Below are positions 24,886 to 33,760 of a DNA stretch of 64,000 nt, piece after piece. The DNA is from CAVVNP01 sp963800235. GTDB lineage: Bacteria > Actinomycetota > Acidimicrobiia > Acidimicrobiales > Iamiaceae. The position numbers were made by a program, and so were the translations under genes. A model generated the notes under the pieces. The model did no database searches and was not told the origin of the DNA. It saw only the letters and a list, made by a program, of their open reading frames with translations. Location of the stretch: positions 682,001 to 746,000 of the forward strand of contig CAWDAD010000003.1 of assembly GCA_963800235.1 (NCBI GenBank), given 5' to 3'. Within the stretch, counting starts at the first letter, position 1, and each line of letters starts with the position of its first letter.

Positions 24886-27219
24886 ATGTCGCTGGCCACC
24901 GCCACCTCCCTCGAAGCCCTGGTCGCCTCCCTCGCCGAGCGCGCCCACGGCGACGACGCGGGCCTGGTGCACCTCGAGCGGCTGCCGGCGCGACCGGCCC
25001 GCCACCGCGAACCGGCCCGACCCCTGCCGCCGGAGGTCCTCGAGCGGCTCGGCGTCGACCGGCTCTGGACCCACCAGGCCGAGGGGCTCGACCTGGCCCG
25101 GTCGGGGCGCTCGGTGGTGCTGGCCACCGGCACCGCCTCGGGCAAGTCGCTCTGCTACCAGGCCGCCATCGCCGAGGCGGCCGCCGACCCCGTCCGGCCC
25201 GGCAGCGCCCTGCTCTGCTTCCCGACCAAGGCCCTGGCCCAGGACCAGCTCCACGCCCTGGCCCGGTTCGGGTTCCCCGGAGTCGTGCCGGCCACCTACG
25301 ACGGCGACACCGGCCCGGACGAGCGCACGTGGGCCCGCCGCCACGCCAACGTCGTGCTCACCAACCCCGAGATGCTGCACTGCGGCCTCCTCCCCCACCA
25401 CGAGCGCTGGGCCACCTTCTTGATGCGGCTCCGGTACGTGGTGATCGACGAGCTGCACACCCTGCGCGGCGTCTTCGGCAGCCACGTGGCCAACCTGTTG
25501 CGCCGGCTCCGGCGCCTGTGCGCCAGCTACGGCTCGTCGCCCACCTTCGTGCTCAGCTCGGCCACCATCGGCGAGCCGAGCCGCCTGGCCTCCGCGCTGT
25601 GCGGGCTGCCGGTCGAGCAGGTCACCGGCGACGGCTCGCCACGCGGCGAGCGCCTGTTCGGGCTGTGGAACCCGCCCGTGGTCGACGACCGGTCGGGCGC
25701 CCGAGCTGCCGCCAACGGCCAGGCCGCCGGGCTGCTGGCCGAGCTGGTGGCCGGCGGTCACCGCACCATCGCCTTCTGCCGGAGCCGCAAGAGCACCGAG
25801 CTGGTCGCCGCCGAGGTCCGCCGTCGCGTCGACGACGAGCTGGGCGGATCGGTGCGGCCCTACCGGGGTGGCTACCTGCCGGCCGAGCGCCGCCAGATCG
25901 AGACCGAGCTGTTCGCCGGTCGGCTCCGCGCGGTGGTGGCCACGACCGCGCTCGAGCTGGGCATCGACATCGGCAGCCTCGACGCCTGCCTGCTCAACGG
26001 CTTCCCGGGCACCATCGCCTCGCTCTGGCAGCAGGCCGGGCGGGCCGGACGCACCCAGCAGCAGTCGCTCGCCCTGCTGGTGGCCGGCGAGGACCAGCTC
26101 GACCACTACTACCTGGCCCATCCCGACGAGCTGTTCAGCCGGCCGCCGGAGCCTGCCGTGATCAACCCGACCAACCCGCACGTGCTCGACGCCCACCTGG
26201 CCTGCGCCGCCTACGAGCAGCCGCTGCGTCCGGCCGACGAACGCTGGTGGGGGGAGGCGCTGCACGACGGGGTGCGGCGGCTCGTGCTCGACGACCGGCT
26301 GAAGCTGCGCAGCCGGCTCCGACGGACCGGCCCACCCGGCTCGACCGACGTCCAGGCGTGCTGGGCGGCCCGCGGGTGGCCCTCCCGAGGCGTCGGCCTG
26401 CGCTCGGGCGCCGGCGACGAGTACCGGATCGCGCTGGCCGACGGGCAGCTCGTCGGCACCGTCGACGAAGGGCGGGCCTTCGACCTGGTCCACCCCGGCG
26501 CCACCTACCTGCACCAGGGCGCGACCTTCCAGGTCACCGCCCTCGACCTCGACGACCACGCCGCCATCGTCGAGCCCACCGACGGCAGCCGCTACACCGT
26601 GGCTCGGTCCGAGACCGACGTGGCCGTGCTCGGCGTCGACCGCTCGTGCCGGGTCGGCGGCGCCGAGCTGTGGCTGGGCGACGTCGAGATCACCTCGCAG
26701 GTCACCGGGTACCAGGTGAAGGACGTGGCCACGCGCGACGTGCTCAGCCGCCACGAGCTCGACCTGCCCCCCACCCGGCTCGCGACCCGGGCCTTCTGGT
26801 ACACGATCACCGCGGACCGGCTGGCCGAGGCCGGGGTCGCCCCCGCCGACGTTCCCGGCACGCTGCACGCCGCCGAACACGCCGCCATCGGCCTGCTGCC
26901 GCTGTTCGCCATCTGCGACCGGTGGGACGTCGGTGGCGTGTCCACCGCCCGGCAGGCCGACACCGGCCTGCCGACCATCGTGGTGTACGACGGCTACCCG
27001 GGCGGCGCCGGCGTGGCCGAGCTCGGGTACGAGGCGGGCGACCGGCACCTGGCCGCCACCCTCGACCTGGTCGAGCGCTGCCGCTGCCGGGACGGGTGCC
27101 CGTCGTGCGTGCAGTCGCCCAAGTGCGGGTCGTGGAACGAGCCGCTCGACAAGGCCGGCGCGGTGGCGGTGCTGGCCCACCTGCTCGGGCGGCCGGTCAC
27201 CGCTCGGCTCGCATCGTGA
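24886..27219 (+). CDS. mrfA: DEAD/DEAH helicase with DUF1998, MrfA/Hrq1-like
   Basis: 777 residues. Superfamily 2 motifs: Walker A GTASGKS near residue 83, DELHTLRG (DEVH-type box) near 188, SSATIGEP, and motif VI QQAGRAGR. The C-terminal DUF1998-type domain ends in a Cys cluster CRCRDGCPSC...PKCG (about 732-747) that binds zinc in MrfA. MrfA in Bacillus repairs mitomycin C damage (known). ATG start at 24886. A TACACT hexamer at 24848-24853 may be its -10. The last 23 bp overlap the convergent TadE gene. Confidence 0.93.
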   Translation: MSLATATSLEALVASLAERAHGDDAGLVHLERLPARPARHREPARPLPPEVLERLGVDRLWTHQAEGLDLARSGRSVVLATGTASGKSLCYQAAIAEAAADPVRPGSALLCFPTKALAQDQLHALARFGFPGVVPATYDGDTGPDERTWARRHANVVLTNPEMLHCGLLPHHERWATFLMRLRYVVIDELHTLRGVFGSHVANLLRRLRRLCASYGSSPTFVLSSATIGEPSRLASALCGLPVEQVTGDGSPRGERLFGLWNPPVVDDRSGARAAANGQAAGLLAELVAGGHRTIAFCRSRKSTELVAAEVRRRVDDELGGSVRPYRGGYLPAERRQIETELFAGRLRAVVATTALELGIDIGSLDACLLNGFPGTIASLWQQAGRAGRTQQQSLALLVAGEDQLDHYYLAHPDELFSRPPEPAVINPTNPHVLDAHLACAAYEQPLRPADERWWGEALHDGVRRLVLDDRLKLRSRLRRTGPPGSTDVQACWAARGWPSRGVGLRSGAGDEYRIALADGQLVGTVDEGRAFDLVHPGATYLHQGATFQVTALDLDDHAAIVEPTDGSRYTVARSETDVAVLGVDRSCRVGGAELWLGDVEITSQVTGYQVKDVATRDVLSRHELDLPPTRLATRAFWYTITADRLAEAGVAPADVPGTLHAAEHAAIGLLPLFAICDRWDVGGVSTARQADTGLPTIVVYDGYPGGAGVAELGYEAGDRHLAATLDLVERCRCRDGCPSCVQSPKCGSWNEPLDKAGAVAVLAHLLGRPVTARLAS

Positions 27220-27643
27220 CCTCGGCCTGCAGCGTGACGTCGCCGAGCAGGGCACCGACGAGAGGCACGTCGGTGGCCGAGCGGTAGCGAGCCACCACCC
27301 GCACGTCGTCGCCGTCGGACCGGCCGCCGGACACCGACACCGACAGGCGCCTGGCGTCGAGCGGGCCGGCCCGGACCGCGGCGGCCTGCGCGGCGGCCGG
27401 GCTGGCATCGACCGCCGCGGTGCGAGCCGACTCGCGGGCGGCGTGGATCAGCAGGACCTGGTCGCGCACGACCAACCCCACCTGGACCACGGCCAGCAGC
27501 AGCAGGCACACCACGGGCAGGCACAGGGCGAGCTCGACCGTGGCCTGGCCGTGGTCGCGCCGGCGCAGGTGACGATCCCCACCACGGCAACGGCCGCGAC
27601 CCTGCCGGCGGCGGCCTTCAGCGGGGCGGGACCGGCGGCTCAC
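27197..27643 (-). CDS. TadE-like pilus assembly protein
   Basis: 148 residues with a basic N-terminus, then GQATVELALCLPVVCLLLLAV, a prepilin-like helix with the Glu typical of TadE pseudopilins, and an outer domain. GTG start overlapping the stop of the pilin gene. It is the last gene of the Tad unit and has no obvious own promoter. Confidence 0.85.
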   Translation of the reverse strand: MSRRSRPAEGRRRQGRGRCRGGDRHLRRRDHGQATVELALCLPVVCLLLLAVVQVGLVVRDQVLLIHAARESARTAAVDASPAAAQAAAVRAGPLDARRLSVSVSGGRSDGDDVRVVARYRSATDVPLVGALLGDVTLQAEVTMRAER

Positions 27644-27870
27644 CGGGCCTTGCCGATCAGGTTGTCGATCACGGCGTCGAACAGCTCGCCGAGCTTGCCG
27701 GACCGGGTCGCCCAGGCCAGCAGCAGCAGGGCGACCGCCGCCACGCCGAGCAGCACCAGGGCGTACTCGGCGGTGGCCTGGCCGCGGTCGTCACGGCGGG
27801 GCAGGCGGCGGTCGAGCCAGGCGACGAGGGACAGGACGGCGACTCGGGTCGCCACGACGATGGACAGCAC
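27640..27870 (-). CDS. Flp-like pilin (DUF4244 type)
   Basis: 76 residues. A twin basic/acidic lead (RRDDRGQATAEYALVLLGV) is followed by a single hydrophobic helix and a short tail FDAVIDNLIGKAR. The conserved Glu-Tyr pair after the cleavage region is the Flp pilin mark; the prepilin peptidase gene is not in the window. GTG start at 27870 with AGGAGCC just upstream. A long stem-loop separates it from tadC. Confidence 0.8.
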   Translation of the reverse strand: MLSIVVATRVAVLSLVAWLDRRLPRRDDRGQATAEYALVLLGVAAVALLLLAWATRSGKLGELFDAVIDNLIGKAR

Positions 27871-27968
27871 GGCTCCTCCTCGGAGGTGGGTTCGGTTCCA
27901 CGGCCCGGACGACGGGCGAGTCGGGGGAAGCGAGGTCCGCACGGCGCGGACGAGGGGGTCGGACCGTC

Positions 27969-28022
27969 GGCTCCGGTCGGCGCCCGGCCTGGGACGGCGC
28001 CGGGACCGGGGCGGCCGGAGCC
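27969..28022. repeat. Long inverted repeat between tadC and the pilin gene
   Basis: GGCTCCGG (27969-27976) pairs with CCGGAGCC (28015-28022), with further G/C pairing inside. It lies just after the tadC stop in the 154-bp gap before the pilin gene and could be an attenuator or a processing site that sets pilin above machinery levels. The gap holds no other gene. Confidence 0.5.
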
Positions 28023-28024
28023 GG

Positions 28025-28885
28025 CTAGGAGGGGTGCAGCGACCGGAGGGTGGCCAGCACGAGCGGCACCACCGTCAGCAGCGCGAAGGCCGGCAGGGCG
28101 CAGAGCACGAGGGGGAAGAGGAGCTTCACCGGGGCCTGGCGCGCCGCCACCTCGCCCCGCCGCCGGCGGGCCGCCCGCAGCTCCGCGGCCAGCGCCTCGA
28201 GCTGCGGGACGAGCGGGGTGCCGTCGCGCTCGGCGCCGACCAGGACCGAGCTGAGCGGCCGGACCGGCTCACCGACCGACTCGGGCAGCCGCTCGAGCTC
28301 GTCGGCCAGCCGGGCGCCCCGGGCACAGGCCCGGTCGACCGCGGCCAGGGCCGAGGCCAGCGGGCCGTCGGCGAAGCGGGCGACGGCGGCCACCGACAGC
28401 GCCACGTTGCCGCCCGAGCCGGCCGCCAGGACGAAGAGGTCGACCACGTCGGGCAGGTCGTCGGCCAGCCGGGTGCGGCGCCGGCGCTCGGCAGAACGAC
28501 CGCGGCGCCGCACCGCACCGCCCACCGCCGAGCCGATGGGGACCGCCCACCACACCGGGAGCACCGCGACGGCGAGCGCACCGGCCACCAGGCCGGCGCC
28601 CACGGCACGGTCGCGGGCCGCCACGGGAGCCAACCCGACGGCGCGCGACAGCCGGGCCCCGACGGTCCGGAGCACGTCGCCCCGCCACCCGTCGCTCCGC
28701 TGCCCGTCGCCCCGCAAGCCGATCCCCCACCGGGCGCCCGAGCGGTGCGGATGCCGATCGTGGGACGGGTCCCCGTCGCCCGGGGCGGCCGGGGGCCGAC
28801 GGGCCGGGCCCGACCGCTCGACCCACCCGACGCCGAGCACCACCACCGCCCAGGCGGCGCCGAGCAGCACGGCGAGCCCGCTCAC
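28025..28885 (-). CDS. TadC-like type II secretion F-domain protein
   Basis: 286 residues with paired hydrophobic regions near the ends and a cytosolic T2SSF helical domain (DLPDVVDLFVLAAGSGGNVALSV, shown in part). GTG start at 28885 overlaps the tadB stop (GTGA). With TadB it forms the inner-membrane platform of the Flp pilus. Confidence 0.85.
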   Translation of the reverse strand: MSGLAVLLGAAWAVVVLGVGWVERSGPARRPPAAPGDGDPSHDRHPHRSGARWGIGLRGDGQRSDGWRGDVLRTVGARLSRAVGLAPVAARDRAVGAGLVAGALAVAVLPVWWAVPIGSAVGGAVRRRGRSAERRRRTRLADDLPDVVDLFVLAAGSGGNVALSVAAVARFADGPLASALAAVDRACARGARLADELERLPESVGEPVRPLSSVLVGAERDGTPLVPQLEALAAELRAARRRRGEVAARQAPVKLLFPLVLCALPAFALLTVVPLVLATLRSLHPS

Positions 28886-29808
28886 GCCTCCGCTCCCCCG
28901 GTGAGGTGGGACATCCACGCCAACGCCGCCAGGTCGAGGCCGCCGCCGGCGACCAGGCAGCCCACCCCGAGTGGGTCGTGGACCAGGAAGCCGCCGATCC
29001 TCGGGTCGGTGGCGGCGGCCAGGACCGCGAAGGCCGCCGGGGTCGCCGCCATCACCAGCGCCGAGGCCCGGGCGGGTGAGGCCCCCGCCTCGAGCTCGGC
29101 CCGCACCCCGGCCCGGCTGCGCAGGGTGGCCGACACCGCGTCGAGGGCACGGGCCCGGGAGCCGCCGCCCTCCGCGCCGAGGGCCAGCGCGGCGACGAGC
29201 AGACGGGCGCCGTCGCAGCGCTCGCGCCCGGCCCAGGTCTCCAGCTCGCCGGCCACCGTGCCACCCCGGTCGATGGCGGCCGCCAGCGCCCGCAGATCGT
29301 CGTCCCAGGGGCCGTGGTCACCGCCGGCCACCTCGGCCAGCGCGCCCGGCAGCGACCGGCCGGACCGCAGCGACCGGGCCAGGTCGTCGACGACGCCGGG
29401 GAGCGCCTCGGCCAGCACCCGCCGGTCACGCCCCCGCCGCACCCGCAGCCAGGTGAGCGGTCCGGCGGCGGCGAGGAGACCGACGGCCATCGCCAGCCAC
29501 GGCCCTGCCAGCACCAACGCCACGACGGGCAGGCCGACGCCCACCGACGCCCATCGCACCCACCACGAGCCGGGAGGCACCGGCGATCCCGACCGCCGAA
29601 CCAGCCGGACGAACCAGGCCGGAGGGCGCCCTCCCCCGACCGGCCGCCCACGTCGGACGAGCCCCGGGCCGGACGACGCCGAGCGGGCGACGCGATCGAG
29701 CCGGGCCACGACCCGCCGACCGGCGCGGACCCGGGCCAGGTGGACGAGGAGCGCGCCCAGCGCCAGCACCCCGCAGGCGGCGAGCAGCCCGGCCACCTCG
29801 GCGGTCAT
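28882..29808 (-). CDS. TadB-like type II secretion F-domain protein
   Basis: 308 residues. An N-terminal helix and central double helix flank a T2SSF domain (LAEALPGVVDDLARSLRSG). Platform protein partner of TadC and of the TadA ATPase. The ATG start overlaps the tadA stop (ATGA). A strongly basic linker (about 25-65) precedes the second membrane part. Confidence 0.86.
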   Translation of the reverse strand: MTAEVAGLLAACGVLALGALLVHLARVRAGRRVVARLDRVARSASSGPGLVRRGRPVGGGRPPAWFVRLVRRSGSPVPPGSWWVRWASVGVGLPVVALVLAGPWLAMAVGLLAAAGPLTWLRVRRGRDRRVLAEALPGVVDDLARSLRSGRSLPGALAEVAGGDHGPWDDDLRALAAAIDRGGTVAGELETWAGRERCDGARLLVAALALGAEGGGSRARALDAVSATLRSRAGVRAELEAGASPARASALVMAATPAAFAVLAAATDPRIGGFLVHDPLGVGCLVAGGGLDLAALAWMSHLTGGAEA

Positions 29809-31010
29809 GGGGCCACCGCCCCGACGGGCCCGGGCGGGGCGACGACGCCGGACCGGCGAGGGGGCCGGCGCAACGGCCGCAGCAACCGATCGCCGTCGGC
29901 CACGAGCTCCGTGCGGGGGCCGGCGACACCGGGTCGGGCGGGCGGGGCCGAGGCGTCGGGCGCGGCGACCTCGGCGACGGCGGCGATCCGGCGGGTCCCG
30001 TCGGCCCGACGGCCGAGGTGGACGACCAGGTCGACGGCGGCATCGAGCTGCTCACGGACGGCGGCCAGGGGCAGGTCGACGTCGGCCATCAGCGCCATGG
30101 TCTCGATGCGCCGCAGGGCATCGAGGGGAGCGTTGGCGTGGCAGGTGGAGAGCGACCCCTCGTGGCCGGTGTTCATCGCCTGGAGCATGTCGAGGGCCTC
30201 GGCCCCCCGGACCTCGCCGACCACGATGCGGTCCGGGCGCATGCGCAGCGCGTTGCGCACCAGGTCGCGGACGGTGACCGCGCCCACCCCGTCGGCGTTG
30301 GCCGGCCGGGCCTCGAGCCGGACGACGTGGTCGCCAGGGAGTCGCAGCTCGGCGGTGTCCTCGATGGTGACCACCCGTTCGCCGGGGTCGATCCCGCCCG
30401 CCAGCGCGTTGAGGAGGGTGGTCTTGCCGACGCCGGTGCCCCCACTGACGACCACGTTGCAGCGCGCCGCGACCGCCCATCGCAGCAGGTCGACGACCGC
30501 GGGAGCGGCCATGGCACCCAGCTCGATCGGCGCGGCGGCGAACCGGCGGATCGTGAGGCACGGCCCGTCGACGGCGAGGGGCGGCACCACGGCGTTGACC
30601 CGCGAGCCGTCGGGCAGGCGGGCGTCGACCAGCGGGGCGGACCGGTCGACGCGCAGCCCGAGCGGCGCCACGATCCGCTCGATGAGCCCGGCGACGGTGC
30701 GGGGGTCGAGCCGCAGCCCGGTCCGCTCGAGTCGGCCCGACCGCTCCACCCACACCGAACCCCCGCCGTTCACCATGACCTCGCTGACCACGGGGTCGGC
30801 GAGGAGCGGATCGAGCGGGCCGAGCCCCTGGACCCGGGCGAGCACGGCCCGGGTCACCGACCGCACCCCCCGCTCGCCGAGCAGCGGCTCGATACGCCGG
30901 ACCACCGCGTCGACGGAGGCGGCGTCGACCTCACCGGGCGAGCCGAGGACCTCGCCGTGCACCCGGGCGACGAGCTCGGCCGGGGTGGGGGCGGCGCCCG
31001 GCGCGCTCAT
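29805..31010 (-). CDS. tadA: TadA/CpaF secretion ATPase
   Basis: 401 residues. Walker A GGTGVGKTT near residue 190, the Asp box TIEDTAELRL, Walker B RIVVGEVRGAEALD and the His box GHEGSLSTCHAN, all intact. Powers pilin polymerisation. The ATG at 31010 overlaps the stop of the CpaE-like gene. About 45 C-terminal residues are Pro/Ala-rich and unlike the family core. Confidence 0.94.
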   Translation of the reverse strand: MSAPGAAPTPAELVARVHGEVLGSPGEVDAASVDAVVRRIEPLLGERGVRSVTRAVLARVQGLGPLDPLLADPVVSEVMVNGGGSVWVERSGRLERTGLRLDPRTVAGLIERIVAPLGLRVDRSAPLVDARLPDGSRVNAVVPPLAVDGPCLTIRRFAAAPIELGAMAAPAVVDLLRWAVAARCNVVVSGGTGVGKTTLLNALAGGIDPGERVVTIEDTAELRLPGDHVVRLEARPANADGVGAVTVRDLVRNALRMRPDRIVVGEVRGAEALDMLQAMNTGHEGSLSTCHANAPLDALRRIETMALMADVDLPLAAVREQLDAAVDLVVHLGRRADGTRRIAAVAEVAAPDASAPPARPGVAGPRTELVADGDRLLRPLRRPPRRSGVVAPPGPVGAVAP

Positions 31011-31660
31011 GCCGCGCCCCGGAGCGAGCGGGCCAGCACGCGCGGCAGCCGGGCCGAGAGCAGACCGGCGTCGACGGCCCGGGCGACCGCGGGGTCGACC
31101 GCGACCTCGGCCCGGACCGGCGCGCCGACCACCTGCTCGACCTCGGCCCGACCGAGCGCCCGCCCCGCCTCCCGCAGCAGCACCACGCCGGAGGGTCGGC
31201 AGGGCGCCGCCGTCATCCGCCGCAGGCCCAGGTAGCAGGCCCGCGTCACGAGCAGCGAGTGGGTTGCCGCGGTGGCGAGCACCGTGGGGACCGCCGACCC
31301 CGGCAGGACGCCGGCGTCGACCACGACGGTCCGCCCGTCGGCGACCAGCGCGGCCGCCAGCGCCTCGGCCCGGGCGTGGTCGTCGAGCGGACCGGTGCCC
31401 CTCGGGACGAGGGCCAGCCCGGCGCCGGCGTCGACCTCGAGGCGTCCGAGGGCGTCGGCGCCGACCTCCTCGCCGGCCGCCACCCACTCGGCCACCCCCG
31501 GACCGCCCGGCTCGGGCAGGCCGAGCGCCGCCGGGGCGTCACCGGCCAGGTCGACGAGCAGGGCGCCGGCGGGACCCTCCGCCGCCCAGGCCAGCGCCAG
31601 CGACGCCGCCACCACCGTGGTCCCCACGCCGCCCTTGGCGGCCCAACACGTACACAGCAC
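31007..31660 (-). CDS. CpaE/TadZ-like MinD-family ATPase
   Basis: 217 residues, ParA/MinD fold with a deviant Walker A KGGVGTTVVAASLA (Thr instead of the catalytic Lys-Thr arrangement) and no N-terminal receiver domain. In Tad systems such proteins place the pilus at a cell site. First gene of the Tad operon: CpaE, TadA, TadB, TadC, pilin, TadE, all overlapping except around the pilin. Confidence 0.8.
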   Translation of the reverse strand: MLCTCWAAKGGVGTTVVAASLALAWAAEGPAGALLVDLAGDAPAALGLPEPGGPGVAEWVAAGEEVGADALGRLEVDAGAGLALVPRGTGPLDDHARAEALAAALVADGRTVVVDAGVLPGSAVPTVLATAATHSLLVTRACYLGLRRMTAAPCRPSGVVLLREAGRALGRAEVEQVVGAPVRAEVAVDPAVARAVDAGLLSARLPRVLARSLRGAA

Positions 31661-31719
31661 CTTGCTCTCCCCGAGCGCGACGAACCGAGCAGAGGGGAAG
31701 GTGCGGCCGCCGAGGGGAC

Positions 31720-31751
31720 GGCGCCTCCACCGGCGGCGAGCCGGAGGCGCC
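31720..31751 (-). terminator. Hairpin after the 24-residue gene
   Basis: GGCGCCTCC (31720-31728) pairs with GGAGGCGCC (31743-31751), a 9-bp perfect stem. No U-run follows. It separates the small gene from the Tad operon promoter region. Confidence 0.5.
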
Positions 31752-31789
31752 GGAGCGACCGGCCGGGAGACCCGACCGGAGCGGAAGGA

Positions 31790-31864
31790 TCAGACGCTGC
31801 GGACCTTCTTGGCGGCGATGCCCGCGAGCACGGCGACGATCAGGAGCAGCAGCAGCTTCTTCAT
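31790..31864 (-). CDS. 24-residue membrane peptide
   Basis: Reads MKKLLLLLIVAVLAGIAAKKVRSV: two Lys, a hydrophobic helix, then a basic end. It resembles the start of the actinobacterial DLW-39 family but stops before that family's C-terminal part. TACACT at 31873-31878 lies 8 nt upstream of the ATG, fitting leaderless expression, and a hairpin follows the stop. The complete promoter-gene-terminator setting argues for a real gene. Confidence 0.6.
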   Translation of the reverse strand: MKKLLLLLIVAVLAGIAAKKVRSV

Positions 31865-31981
31865 GACCGACGAGTGTAGGCGGTGGGTGGTGACAGGGTC
31901 ACGGGGCCGCTCCGGAACCGGGTCCGCCGGCGCCGACGGGTCGGCTCCGACGGGCCCGCTCCGACGGCCCCGAGGGCCGGC

Positions 31982-32920
31982 TCAGACCGCCAGCAGGTCG
32001 CGGGCGCCGGTGTCCGAGGAGGGGTGGCGCAGCTTCGACATGGCCCGGGCCTCGATCTGGCGGATGCGCTCACGAGTCAGGTTGAAGTGCTCGCCCACCT
32101 CCTCGAGGGTGCGGGGCTCGCCGCGGTCGAGGCCGAAGCGGAGCTTGAGGATCTCCCGCTCGCGGTCGTCGAGCGGCGCCAGCAGCCGGGAGATCTCCTC
32201 GGGGAGCAGAGCGGTGGCGGCCACCTCGAAGGGCGACTCGGCCGAGCGGTCCTCGACGACGTCACCGAGCTCGGCGTCGCCGTCCTCGCGCAGCGGCTCG
32301 GACAGCGACAGGGGCTCGGCGGCGAAGCGGAGGGCCTCGGTGACCTTGTCCTCGGGCATCTCGACCTCGGCCGAGAGCTCCGCCAGCGTCGCCGGACGGC
32401 CCATCTTCAGCTCGAGGCGGGCCCGGGCCTTCTGCAGGCGGGCCAGGGTGTCGCCGGCGTGCACGGGCAGGCGGATCGTGCGACCGGTGTTGGCGATGCC
32501 GCGGGTGATGGCCTGGCGGATCCACCAGGTGGCGTAGGTCGAGAACTTGAAGCCCTTGCGCCAGTCGAACTTCTCGACGGCGTGCATCAGGCCGAGGTTG
32601 CCCTCCTGGATCAGGTCGAGCAGCGGGAGCCCCGAAGCCTGGTACTTCTTGGCGATCGAGACCACCAGGCGGAGGTTCGACTGCACGAAGGTGCGCTCGG
32701 CGTCCTCGCCCTGACGGGACGAGCGACGAAGCTCTCGACGACGGGTGGCGGACACGCCCTTGCCCCCGGCGGCCAGTTCGGCGCGCGCGGCGTTGCCGGC
32801 CTCGATGGCCTGGGCGAGGCGGACCTCGTCGTCCTTGGTCAGCAGCGGGTACTGGCCGATGTCGGTCAGGTACAGGCGAACGAGATCTTCCTCGTCGCGT
32901 TCCACGCGCTCTTTGGCCAA
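31982..32920 (-). CDS. RNA polymerase sigma factor, RpoD family (group 2-like)
   Basis: 312 residues from a TTG at 32920 (LAKERVERDEEDLV) with an AAAGAG-like ribosome site; a GTG at 32983 would add 21 poorly conserved residues. Seen: region 1.2 LYLTDIGQYPLLT, region 2 SNLRLVVSIAKKYQ, LLDLIQEGNLGLMHAVEKFD and STYATWWIRQAITR, region 3, and region 4 with EREILKLRFGL and LTRERIRQIEARAMSKLR. It lacks the long acidic N-terminus of a typical actinobacterial housekeeping factor, so it is more like HrdD or SigB. A possible promoter is TTGGTG (33018-33023) with TATCGT (32996-33001). Confidence 0.9.
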   Translation of the reverse strand: MAKERVERDEEDLVRLYLTDIGQYPLLTKDDEVRLAQAIEAGNAARAELAAGGKGVSATRRRELRRSSRQGEDAERTFVQSNLRLVVSIAKKYQASGLPLLDLIQEGNLGLMHAVEKFDWRKGFKFSTYATWWIRQAITRGIANTGRTIRLPVHAGDTLARLQKARARLELKMGRPATLAELSAEVEMPEDKVTEALRFAAEPLSLSEPLREDGDAELGDVVEDRSAESPFEVAATALLPEEISRLLAPLDDREREILKLRFGLDRGEPRTLEEVGEHFNLTRERIRQIEARAMSKLRHPSSDTGARDLLAV

Positions 32921-33168
32921 GATGCACTCTTTCTGGTGGCGGCGGACTGCGGCACTCGGATGGCTCGGCCCGACGGGGCGCACAAGTGCGGTACAACGAT
33001 ACCGACGAGGTCAAGGTCACCAACGCGGGGCATCGGCGGCCACCTCGCCCGGAGGACACCCTGCCGGCGGCGGCGGAGCGCCCGGGCACGCTACCGGCGC
33101 GCGAGGGCGGGTCCAAACGTGACCGGGTCCGGGCGGGTCTCGCCACGGGGAGCCCGACGCGGCCCGGC

Positions 33169-33753
33169 TCACCAGGCTTCGCGGAGGCCCGGCCGCCAGG
33201 TGGCGCCGAGGCCGGCCACGGCCCGCTCGGTCGCCGCGCCGGTCGGGTCGATCCGGGCCAGGAGGTCCTGGCCGTCGGCCACGTCCTCGCCCTGCTCGAC
33301 CAGCACGGCGTCGAGCACCTCGATGGTCGGTCCCTCGGCGATCGGCGAGGCGGCCGCCCGGTGGTCGGCGTAGACCTCGAGCAGCCCGGGTCCGACCACG
33401 TGGCCGACCGCCGCCAGCCGCTCGACCGTCGTGGGCGCACCGGAACCGGCGCCGAGCCGGTCCCCCAGGTCGTCGAGGCCGTCGGGGGGGCGCACCAGCT
33501 CGGTCGCCGGGCGACCGGCGACGGTCGGCAGCAGCCCGTCCCAGCGGGCGGCGTGGCGGGCCCGGCGCCGCGCCTGGCGGGCCAGCAGGACGCACGCCTC
33601 GGCCTCGGGCACCTCCACCGACCACCGACCGAGCAGCTCGAAGAGCCGCTGCTCGCACCAGGCGTAGCGCCCGATGCGACGGGCCCACCCGTCGAAGTCG
33701 AGCCACCCGGACGACGGGGTCGCGACGGCGCCGGTCGGGCGCTCGGTGGTCAC
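33169..33753 (-). CDS. Hypothetical protein, helical, next to bacterioferritin
   Basis: 194 residues, mostly predicted helix by eye. The segment GRYAWCEQRLFELLGRWS, then VPEAEACVLLARQARRRARHAARW, and a C-terminal helical part suggest a ferritin-like four-helix protein, but the metal-ligand ExxH pairs are not clear. I do not recognise the family. GTG start at 33753; it lies 7 bp downstream of bfr on the same strand, so it is probably co-transcribed and may have a role in iron handling (inference). Confidence 0.55.
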   Translation of the reverse strand: MTTERPTGAVATPSSGWLDFDGWARRIGRYAWCEQRLFELLGRWSVEVPEAEACVLLARQARRRARHAARWDGLLPTVAGRPATELVRPPDGLDDLGDRLGAGSGAPTTVERLAAVGHVVGPGLLEVYADHRAAASPIAEGPTIEVLDAVLVEQGEDVADGQDLLARIDPTGAATERAVAGLGATWRPGLREAW

Positions 33754-33760
33754 CGGACGG

